Assembly (NCBI GenBank): GCA_021161495.1
Contig: JAGHAO010000115.1
Span: forward strand, 1-21,601
DNA from: Caldisericaceae bacterium
GTDB lineage: Bacteria > Caldisericota > Caldisericia > Caldisericales > Caldisericaceae
Reading direction: 5' to 3'
Length of the DNA stretch: 21,601 nt
Shown here: one piece after another, positions 15,901-21,601 of the stretch
Layout: each line of letters begins with the position of its first letter
How positions within the stretch are numbered: position 1 is the stretch's first letter
Program-made: the position numbers and the translations under genes
The notes under the pieces: model-generated
Databases searched by the model: none
What the model was told of the DNA's origin: nothing
Seen by the model: the letters and a program-made list of their open reading frames with translations, nothing else

Positions 15901-17094
15901 TTATTTAATACCTCTCATAATAATAGAAGCTGTCTTTAACACTACTTCATCTGGAATAACATCCTTTTTGTTCCAGACAACCCAGCGCATCCCTATAAAA
16001 TGCCCTATTCCCATCAGTGAGTAAGCAAGGACAGACGGATCAGTCTTCCTTATCTCTCCCCGCTCCATTGCCGAAGCAAGTGCCTTTCCATAAGGCTGGC
16101 CAATTCTTTCATAGTACCATTTTCCAATCTCACTATCAACAAATTCAGATTCTCTCACAATTCTGTAAGCTTCTTTCTCTTTTACAATAAAATCAGCAAA
16201 TGCCTTCAATCCCCTCACTTCCACTTCCTTCCTGTCTTTAGCGTTCGACGAATAAATCTTTGCATATCTTCTTAATTCCCTGTTTATCTCGGTAACCAGA
16301 TACTTAAGCAATTCTTTCTTCGAAGCAAAATATAGATAGAAAGTACCGGTACCTATCCCTGCTTTTTTAGCAATATCCGAAATTTGTGTTTGCCAATAAC
16401 CCTTTTTCCCAAACAATTCCTTTGCAGCATCAGAGATCTTTTTATGCGTTCTTTCTCCCCTTGTTAAAGGCTTAAATTCCCTCGGTTGAACTTCTTTCAC
16501 AGGCCAGGAAAGGGAAACCTGAAAATTTTTATCCGGATCGATTCCGTTCAAGATGAAATCCGAAACAACTGCCGCAAGATGAGCAAAATCCTCTCTTCTA
16601 TCCCATATCACATATTTCAACCCCACAAAATAACCTGCTCCAACCAATACGTCGCTTAAAACACCGTTATAATCATTAAATCTTTTGCTTTTTTTCCCTA
16701 TTTCCTCATTTAATAGGGAAAATAGTCTCGTATAGAACACTTGCTGCACATTTTTGTCTATAAACTCTACTTCTCTAAAAACTCTAAATCGTTTCGTATC
16801 ACGCGAGATGAATTTAAAGATATCGAGATAAAAATTAAACATCTTTTCCTCAAGACTTTTGCACTCTCTAAGGCCTTTTGTAATTTTCCTATACATATCA
16901 AGGCTCATCGAATCCGCTATATGAAGAAAAATATCCTCTTTGTTACGAAAATAATAATAAAACAGTGAACCACTGAGGTTGGCTTTTTCCATGATCTGAG
17001 AGATACTCGTCGCATTATAGCCATTTTTTTCAAACAGTGTTTCCGCCGCATTGAGTATTTTAGCTTGAGCGTTTTTTACTTCGTCTACTTCCAT
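15901..17094 (-). CDS. Tandem-fused double TetR-family regulator
   Basis: 397-residue protein made of two complete TetR units in one chain. Unit 1 (1-195) has its HTH at about 10-55 (ILNAAETLFEKNGYNATSIS, then GSLFYYYFRNKEDIF). Unit 2 (210-397) has its HTH at about 215-260 (ISDAAKELFGKKGYWQTQIS, then GTFYLYFASKKELL). The ligand-binding halves also match each other: FREVEFIDK versus RESEFVDSE, and GAGYFVGLKYVIWDRRE versus GIGHFIGMRWVVWNKKD. It is therefore an internal duplication, and one chain could act as a TetR pseudo-dimer. AAAGGAG precedes the ATG, with an inverted repeat immediately upstream. Encoded inside the acyl-CoA/LIV operon, it is likely its acyl-CoA- or acid-responsive repressor (inference). 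Confidence 0.93.
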   Translation of the reverse strand: MEVDEVKNAQAKILNAAETLFEKNGYNATSISQIMEKANLSGSLFYYYFRNKEDIFLHIADSMSLDMYRKITKGLRECKSLEEKMFNFYLDIFKFISRDTKRFRVFREVEFIDKNVQQVFYTRLFSLLNEEIGKKSKRFNDYNGVLSDVLVGAGYFVGLKYVIWDRREDFAHLAAVVSDFILNGIDPDKNFQVSLSWPVKEVQPREFKPLTRGERTHKKISDAAKELFGKKGYWQTQISDIAKKAGIGTGTFYLYFASKKELLKYLVTEINRELRRYAKIYSSNAKDRKEVEVRGLKAFADFIVKEKEAYRIVRESEFVDSEIGKWYYERIGQPYGKALASAMERGEIRKTDPSVLAYSLMGIGHFIGMRWVVWNKKDVIPDEVVLKTASIIMRGIK

Positions 17095-17110
17095 CTAAAC
17101 GCGCTCCTTT

Positions 17111-17127
17111 GTTGCAAATTCAGCAAC
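17111..17127. promoter_or_regulatory. Inverted repeat upstream of the TetR gene, possible operator
   Basis: GTTGC-AAATTCA-GCAAC: 5-bp arms with a 7-bp centre, directly abutting the ribosome site of the double-TetR gene within the 78-bp gap after the SDR gene. Its size and position suit autoregulation, but no second copy is seen at the operon promoter. Confidence 0.35.
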
Positions 17128-17172
17128 TTAATATGCTTATCGAATCTATTCATCTTCACCGTATACCTTTCA

Positions 17173-17916
17173 TTACAACGTCAATCCGCCGTCAACCTGA
17201 AGAATGTGCCCGGTAACAAAGGAGGCTTCGTCAGAAGAGAGAAATAAAACCGCATTTGCAACCTCTTCCGCTTCTCCCATTCTTCTTAAAGGAGTTCTTT
17301 TAATCATATAACTAATAACTTTCTCCGGCACTTTTTCCGTCATCGGCGTTTTTATAAAACCCGGAGCAACTGCATTTACCCTTATACCGCTTTTAGCAAG
17401 TTCTTTTGCCCATGTCTTTGTCATACCGATAATTCCCGCTTTTGATGCCGCATAATTTGTCTGACCTATATTGCCGTAGATCCCTACAACGGATGCAATA
17501 TTTACTATACTCCCTTGATTTTTTTCTTTCATTACCGGTACAACGAATTGAGTGCAGTTGAAAGCGCCTTTTAAGTTTACATTAATTACGGCATCCCACA
17601 TTTCTTCCTTCATCTGATCTAAAAGTGCATCACGAGTGATGCCCGCATTATTGACGAGAACGTCTATCCGCCCGAATTTTTCTTTAATTCCCGCTACGCT
17701 TTTCCGTATCCCGTCCCTGTCAGTTACATTCACTTTCTGGTATATTGAATCCGTGCCAAAGCCCCTACATTCATTACTCACTTTTTTTGCATTCTCTTCA
17801 TCCATGTCCCATATCACCACTTTTCCACCCTCTTCTGCTAATTTCAAGGCAATCGCCCTTCCAATTCCTCTCCCTGCTCCTGTAACTATACACACCTTAT
17901 CTTTCATTCTTTTCAT
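17173..17916 (-). CDS. fabG: Short-chain dehydrogenase/reductase, FabG-like
   Basis: 247-residue classical SDR, interconverting 3-oxoacyl and 3-hydroxyacyl thioesters. Seen: TGAGRGIG cofactor loop (12-19), NNAG (89-92), Asn114, catalytic Ser142, Tyr155 and Lys159 (YAASK), and C-terminal GHILQVDGG. Asp37 at the end of the second strand (VVIWDMDE) suggests NAD(H) rather than NADPH, so a catabolic 3-hydroxyacyl-CoA dehydrogenase role is as likely as fatty acid synthesis (inference). The first ATG (17916) overlaps the hydrolase stop as ATGA, with AAAGGAGA ahead. A second in-frame ATG at 17907 is less well placed. Confidence 0.92.
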   Translation of the reverse strand: MKRMKDKVCIVTGAGRGIGRAIALKLAEEGGKVVIWDMDEENAKKVSNECRGFGTDSIYQKVNVTDRDGIRKSVAGIKEKFGRIDVLVNNAGITRDALLDQMKEEMWDAVINVNLKGAFNCTQFVVPVMKEKNQGSIVNIASVVGIYGNIGQTNYAASKAGIIGMTKTWAKELAKSGIRVNAVAPGFIKTPMTEKVPEKVISYMIKRTPLRRMGEAEEVANAVLFLSSDEASFVTGHILQVDGGLTL

Positions 17917-18701
17917 TGCTCTCTCTCCTTTCCAATAAATGCTTTAAGACACTTTACAAATTCCTCCGGATTTTCAATCATTGGCGAATGGGAACTGTTT
18001 TTAATTACACATTCCTGCTTATTTTCGAAAGCATTAAACGTTTGCCTCATCCAATCCCACGGCACAACAGCATCCTTTTCACCATGAATAAACAACACAG
18101 GGAGTTTGAGTTCCTTTACTTCCTTTAGCACATTAACGCTTCCTACCGCATCTACCGTATCCGTATATGCATGAGGAATACTTCTCAGCGCATCTTCAAA
18201 AATAACTTTTTTAAAAAATTCTTCGTCTTTCAAAAATGCAACAGTATGGTTCCTCAAACTCATTTCAAGCATATTTTTATCATTCATTAAAAGCTCAAAA
18301 TTCTTTTTCACTGTATCGTCTATCATAGGAAAACCGGTCGCAGGGGGTGCATCAACTAAAACAAGTGATTTCAGATGATCTGCAAATTTTACTGCATACG
18401 CGTATCCAACGAGTCCGCCCATAGAATGCCCGACATAATGAAAAGGCGGGATCTTCATTTTTGTGACAAATTTATTTATATCCTCCGAAAATTGTTTAAT
18501 TGTATACGGTTTTTGATTTTCACTTTTACCAAATCCCCTCAAATCAATGAAATAGGCACTCCATTCCGCGGGGAGCAAAGGTTTAATCTTATCCCACCAT
18601 CTTTGTGAAGCGGCATTGCCATGAACGAATACAAGCACTTCCTTACCTTCCCCTACCTTTTCGTAGTGCATTTTCCATCCGTTCATATCCAGAAAGGGCA
18701 T
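17913..18701 (-). CDS. Alpha/beta hydrolase
   Basis: 262-residue alpha/beta-hydrolase-fold protein without signal peptide, so cytoplasmic. Seen: oxyanion-hole HGN (27-29), FIDLRGFGKS (51-60), nucleophile elbow GHSMGG (91-96) with Ser93, acid Asp210 in HGEKDAVVPW and His238 in SSHSPMIENPEEF, so the triad is complete. Such enzymes hydrolyse esters, thioesters or carbon-carbon bonds of 1,3-diketones; the substrate is not evident. Second gene of the operon: 15 bp after the KAS III-like gene and overlapping the SDR gene by 4 bases. It may release a CoA or ester product within the pathway. Confidence 0.88.
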   Translation of the reverse strand: MPFLDMNGWKMHYEKVGEGKEVLVFVHGNAASQRWWDKIKPLLPAEWSAYFIDLRGFGKSENQKPYTIKQFSEDINKFVTKMKIPPFHYVGHSMGGLVGYAYAVKFADHLKSLVLVDAPPATGFPMIDDTVKKNFELLMNDKNMLEMSLRNHTVAFLKDEEFFKKVIFEDALRSIPHAYTDTVDAVGSVNVLKEVKELKLPVLFIHGEKDAVVPWDWMRQTFNAFENKQECVIKNSSHSPMIENPEEFVKCLKAFIGKEREQ

Positions 18702-18716
18702 TTTAACATCTCCTCT

Positions 18717-19712
18717 CTACTCTATCCACTTAAACAATGCGGCAGACATTACCATTCCAGCCCCTGAAGTACAAAAAGCAACGAGATCGTTATTCTTAAT
18801 TTTCCCTTCTTTTAATGCATCGTGCAATGCCATAAACACACAAGCAGAGCCGGTATAACCGAACTTATCCATTATGTAATGCGTCTTTTCCATCGGTAGG
18901 TTGAGCCTTTTCATCGATTCTTCAATGTCTATAAGTCTAACCTGAGTAAACAGAACCATATTAAGATCGTTTACAGTGTATCCGGCTTTTTCTGCTACCT
19001 TTTTGACTAATCCGGGCCACCTGCCGTAGTTTATGTCCGGCGGATACTTGTGGAAATTCGGATGAAACCTCAAAAGATGCTCTTTTTTTTCAACCATTTC
19101 CTTCGTTATGGGATATTTAGTGCCCACATAAATACCATAACTATCCCAATAGCTCCCGTCTGCAAGCATCGCCGAGGATAGGAACCCGGGTTTATCCGAA
19201 ACAGTGAGAATTACGGCGGACGCACCGTCTCCGAACATCGGCGCAAGTACTTTATTATCCCAATCAAGCCATTTTGTCATTCCGTACGATGCAACAACAA
19301 GTACGTTGTTAATTTCAGGATCAATTGTAATATAATGTGATGCAACTGTCATGCCGATTACTGCGTCGGCACATGCTCCATTCATATCAAACGCCGCTGC
19401 ATTCTTCGCACCCAATTTGTGCTGAATAATTAGCGAGGTAGGAGGAGTAATAATATCAGGCGTGTCGGTAGTGAGGATTATAAGATCTATATCTTCCGGT
19501 TTCATTCCCGCATTTTCCAAAGCTTCTTTTGCTGCCTCAACAGCCATATCCGAGCTGGCTTCGTCAGGTGCAGAGATGTGTCTCAGTTTGACCCCGGACA
19601 GGTACTCCGAAACGTCAAAGCCCATCTTTTTGCTCAGTTCTTCGTTTGTAATTACCTTTTCCGGTAAATACATTCCCGTTCCAGCAATTCTTGCAAATCT
19701 TTTACCTTCCAT
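18717..19712 (-). CDS. KAS III-like protein lacking catalytic His and Asn
   Basis: 331-residue thiolase-fold protein resembling 3-oxoacyl-ACP synthase III (FabH). Seen: N-terminal IAGTGMYLPEKVITNEEL (9-26), Cys114 in FDMNGACADAVIG at the nucleophile position, MFGDGASAVIL (159-169), and a C-terminal KAS III half. FabH uses Cys-His-Asn. Aligned by eye, the VPHQAN motif here is LFTQVR, with Thr256 instead of His, and the GNTSAAS motif is GYTGSAC, with Tyr286 instead of Asn. It may therefore be an acyltransferase or non-decarboxylating condensing enzyme, not a normal FabH (inference). No ACP gene is near. First gene of the operon; AAAGGAG precedes the ATG and a near-consensus promoter lies about 50 bp upstream. 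Confidence 0.88.
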   Translation of the reverse strand: MEGKRFARIAGTGMYLPEKVITNEELSKKMGFDVSEYLSGVKLRHISAPDEASSDMAVEAAKEALENAGMKPEDIDLIILTTDTPDIITPPTSLIIQHKLGAKNAAAFDMNGACADAVIGMTVASHYITIDPEINNVLVVASYGMTKWLDWDNKVLAPMFGDGASAVILTVSDKPGFLSSAMLADGSYWDSYGIYVGTKYPITKEMVEKKEHLLRFHPNFHKYPPDINYGRWPGLVKKVAEKAGYTVNDLNMVLFTQVRLIDIEESMKRLNLPMEKTHYIMDKFGYTGSACVFMALHDALKEGKIKNNDLVAFCTSGAGMVMSAALFKWIE

Positions 19713-19761
19713 AGCACGCTCCTTTCTTTATCGTTTGATTTTGATACCTGATTCAGTTCTA

Positions 19762-19789
19762 ATTATAAACTTTTTTCTTCGGTTGTCAA
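19762..19789 (-). promoter_or_regulatory. Near-consensus sigma-70 promoter of the long operon
   Basis: Minus strand: TTGACA (19784-19789), 16-bp spacer, TATAAT (19762-19767). The predicted start is near 19755, giving a 5' leader of about 43 nt before the KAS III-like ATG. A short palindrome CTGAATCAG (19748-19756) overlaps the predicted start site. Both hexamers are perfect, so tight repression is likely needed, which fits an operon-encoded TetR. Confidence 0.82.
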
Positions 19790-19905
19790 TAGTGTGTATG
19801 AGATTCTCTAAAAAATATTAATTCTAAAATCCCTGTCCTTTATGCCTGTATCTGATGAGATTTTCTTATTAATCTCTATTCCGGAGCCTGGCTTCCTAAA
19901 TGTAG

Positions 19906-20375
19906 CCGTTAACATACAATAAAGCGGAGGAATACGGAGAGACAAAGCACATTAATTCTACTTTTTCCGCCATAAGAAGAGTACAAACAGCAAGAGTTAG
20001 AAAAAGACATTAAAATAAAACACTGAGCGAACTCAACGACACAATAAAATCGGAAGACAAAAAGAAGATAAAGAAAAACTATGTGCATACATAGATAAAC
20101 CAAAATTGTACCCTTTTATCAAAGCATTGAAGCACAAGATAAACAACTATGCTCCGCTCTTAAAATTTTCCAAATAAAGTATGAAGTTGTTTAAGCACAA
20201 CAAACTGGATGGAAAGATGTTTTTCAAAGAACTACGGATAAAGGAATACTTTCGCTCATAGGGCAGATACAGTCAAATTCCCATACTTTTTAAGGAAAAG
20301 AACGAAAAATACACACCAAGGAAGTTAAGATATACGGATAAACATAGAGAATCCCTTGAGAGGTTTGAATCATAA
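19906..20375 (+). pseudogene. Decayed gene of unknown family (possible transposase remnant)
   Basis: Two adjoining frames read like a broken protein. From 19906 a Lys/Glu/Thr-rich sequence (LTYNKAEEYGETKHINSTFS at its start) runs to TAG 20092-20094 with one internal TAA at 20011. From 20085 in another frame it continues (AYIDKPKLYPFIKALKHKIN) to TAA 20373-20375, with a TAA at 20175 and a TAG at 20259 that could be a mutated Trp codon (KEYFRS-stop-GRYSQIP). Only two stops in about 96 codons in this AT-rich DNA, and the smooth hand-over between frames (..KKNYVHT to YIDKPK..), suggest decay of one gene. I do not recognise the family. Lys-rich composition by chance is the main alternative. Confidence 0.45.
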
Positions 20376-20415
20376 AAACAAACGATTTGGTAAACATGAG
20401 AGAGACAAAATCGAG

Positions 20416-20443
20416 TTGACACTACCATAGATTCGATTATAAT
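20416..20443 (+). promoter_or_regulatory. Perfect-hexamer sigma-70 promoter
   Basis: TTGACA (20416-20421), 16-bp spacer, TATAAT (20438-20443). The predicted start is near 20450, leaving a leader of about 145 nt before the membrane acyltransferase ATG. Confidence 0.82.
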
Positions 20444-20467
20444 ATATGCAAAATACGTAAGGAGTAA

Positions 20468-20554
20468 GTGAGTTCAAAAGAAAAAATGTTAATAACAAGG
20501 CCGATTTGCAGTGAAATTCCTAACTATCATATCTCCCTTTTTGTCGATAAATAA
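20468..20554 (+). CDS. Possible 28-codon leader ORF
   Basis: GTG-started frame directly behind AAGGAG (20458-20463), ending TAA 20552-20554, predicted MSSKEKMLITRPICSEIPNY plus 8 residues. An internal ATG at 20486 is an alternative. Spacing from AAGGAG to GTG is only 4 bases, shorter than ideal. It starts about 20 nt after the predicted transcription start. No homology is recognised. It could be a leader peptide, a fragment or chance. Confidence 0.25.
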   Translation: MSSKEKMLITRPICSEIPNYHISLFVDK

Positions 20555-20594
20555 AAAGAGAGCAAGAGGTGAAAAAGATTTTTAAAAAGATCAT

Positions 20595-21557
20595 ATGCTA
20601 AAGAATAGCAGCAAAAAAATACAGTCTGGTAGATGGGCCTCTTTGGACCACTTTCGGGGTCTTGCTGTGCTCCTAATGATTCTTGTTAACTCTTTGGCAG
20701 AGTACAATGTCCCGCCATGGCTTAAACATGCAAAGTGGAATGGCTATACCTTCGCAGACCTTGTAGCACCGATGTTCCTTTTTGCCATGGGTATGGCTTA
20801 CAGAATTTCTCTCCAAAAACGTCTTGCAAGTCAGGGCGTAAAAAAAACCATCTTTCATTTTATTAAACGTTATACAATTCTTTTTTTATTCGGTTTCGGA
20901 GGTCTCTTTTTGGTTTACAGAAGGTTCGATTGGGGAGTTTTACAGATGCTCGGAGCCGTCGGCCTTTTCTCTCTGCCTATGATGTTTATGAAACCCGCTA
21001 CGGGTCTTTTTGTTTCATTCGTACTACTACTTTTTTATCAAGTATCCGTGTCTTTTTTAAATATGGAGCATTTCGTCTCTATATTTGATATGGGTGGCCC
21101 CTTTGCCACACTCTCATGGAGTTTTATATTGGTTACGGCATCTGCCTTCGGAAACCGAATGAAGAACAGCGAAAGCAGGCAAATTCAAATAACGTTTTTA
21201 ACTGTCGGGATAGTTTTCACATTGGCAGGATTTCTTCTTTCCTTTATTGTTCCCTTTAACAAACACCTCGTAACCTGCTCTTATATATTATTCAGTACCG
21301 GGTTATCTTCTCTTCTATTCCTCATTTTGTATAGAATCACGGATGTTCACCGTATTCGTATCGGTATCCTTGAATCCTTTGGAAAAAATCCTCTGACTTT
21401 GTTTATCACGGGAAATGTGCTCGTACTATTGGAAAACATGGTTATTCCTCGTACAGCTCCTGTCATTTTTTCTTTAATAGGAACTCTTCTTATTCTTTTA
21501 ATATGCACTGTTCTGGCAGAAATACTTGCCACTAAGAATATATATATTAAACTCTAA
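20595..21557 (+). CDS. Membrane acyltransferase, HGSNAT/DUF5009-like
   Basis: 320-residue polytopic protein, about nine to ten hydrophobic segments, of the heparan-alpha-glucosaminide N-acetyltransferase-like (NagX, DUF1624/DUF5009) group. Seen: SLDHFRGLAVLLMILVN (16-32), then KHAKWNGYTFADLVAPMFLF (44-63), matching the family's H-A-x-W-N-G and A-D-L-V-x-P-x-F-L-F motifs, with Asn32 and His45 at positions that are conserved and functionally important in human HGSNAT. C-terminal ESFGKNPLTLFITGNVL (268-284) matches the G-x-N-x-L block. Family members transfer acetyl from cytoplasmic acetyl-CoA to sugars across the membrane; the acceptor here is unknown. A TAA lies four codons upstream in frame, so ATG 20595 is the only near start, though its ribosome site is poor. 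Runs opposite to the long operon. Confidence 0.85.
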   Translation: MLKNSSKKIQSGRWASLDHFRGLAVLLMILVNSLAEYNVPPWLKHAKWNGYTFADLVAPMFLFAMGMAYRISLQKRLASQGVKKTIFHFIKRYTILFLFGFGGLFLVYRRFDWGVLQMLGAVGLFSLPMMFMKPATGLFVSFVLLLFYQVSVSFLNMEHFVSIFDMGGPFATLSWSFILVTASAFGNRMKNSESRQIQITFLTVGIVFTLAGFLLSFIVPFNKHLVTCSYILFSTGLSSLLFLILYRITDVHRIRIGILESFGKNPLTLFITGNVLVLLENMVIPRTAPVIFSLIGTLLILLICTVLAEILATKNIYIKL

Positions 21558-21601
21558 AACACTGTAAGGAAATTAAATACTATTAATAGGTGATATGGTA
21601 C

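Larger units (their letters stand above)
19713..20594. other. 880-bp region without an intact gene
   Basis: Between the divergently arranged KAS III-like gene and the membrane acyltransferase gene. It contains the operon promoter (19762-19789), a decayed reading frame (19906-20375), a consensus plus-strand promoter (20416-20443) and a leader with a possible short ORF (20468-20554). The stretch 19800-19905 shows nothing recognisable. Confidence 0.7.

Noticed and set aside
19748..19756. CTGAATCAG palindrome at the operon start site as a TetR operator
   Set aside because: Only 9 bp, within chance expectation, and not shared with the inverted repeat upstream of the TetR gene.
19909..20103. 64-codon minus-strand frame rich in Phe, Cys and Leu
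   Set aside because: Composition is that of an antisense frame of Lys/Glu-rich coding DNA; no ribosome site.
21588..21597. AGGTGATATG near the right edge as the start of another gene
   Set aside because: Spacing between the purine box and ATG is too short and only two codons are visible.

Overview
The window is bacterial. It has Shine-Dalgarno-led genes, near-consensus sigma-70-type promoters, an HU protein, a cold-shock protein and a bacterial-style type IA topoisomerase. DNA is moderately AT-rich (hand-counted sample lines give about 47% GC left of 7.4 kb and about 40% right of it). Stalk (copper-amine-oxidase N-terminal-like) domains, a TopB-type topoisomerase with zinc ribbons, and acyl-CoA/LIV-transport genes point to an anaerobic, possibly thermophilic lineage (Firmicutes/Thermotogota/Caldisericota-like). 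I cannot fix the taxon from sequence alone.

Left part, 1-7.4 kb (housekeeping mix). A plus-strand PiT-type phosphate permease is followed by its DUF47/PhoU-like partner. All other genes here are on the minus strand: HU with its own consensus promoter and terminator; a topoisomerase III-like enzyme translationally coupled to a small MobB-like P-loop protein; a cold-shock protein that starts at TTG; and an acyl-CoA dehydrogenase tightly coupled to a deoxynucleoside kinase.

Gap, 7.39-7.90 kb. No convincing gene. It holds a long imperfect hairpin, REP-like palindromes and a 19-bp direct repeat with 28-bp period.

Middle, 7.9-19.7 kb. Twelve minus-strand genes lie head to tail, mostly overlapping or separated by a few bases. 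They appear to be read from one strong promoter near 19.76-19.79 kb. In transcription order: KAS III-like protein, alpha/beta hydrolase, SDR reductase (FabG-like), tandem-fused double TetR regulator, LivK-type binding protein fused to an N-terminal stalk domain, LivG, LivF, LivH, LivM, acyl-CoA synthetase, SCP2-type thiolase and its DUF35 zinc-ribbon/OB partner. The set reads as a regulated module that imports a carboxylic acid or other small acyl substrate, activates it with CoA and processes it by thiolase/dehydrogenase chemistry. The separate acyl-CoA dehydrogenase downstream may contribute. The substrate is not evident. Three proteins are unusual: the binding-protein fusion, the double TetR, and a KAS III homologue that keeps the Cys but has lost the His and Asn of the catalytic triad.

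Right part, 19.7-21.6 kb. A stretch of about 0.5 kb looks like a decayed gene (frameshift plus stops). It is followed on the plus strand by a consensus promoter, a leader of about 150 nt with a possible 28-codon ORF, and a multi-span membrane acyltransferase of the HGSNAT/DUF5009 type.
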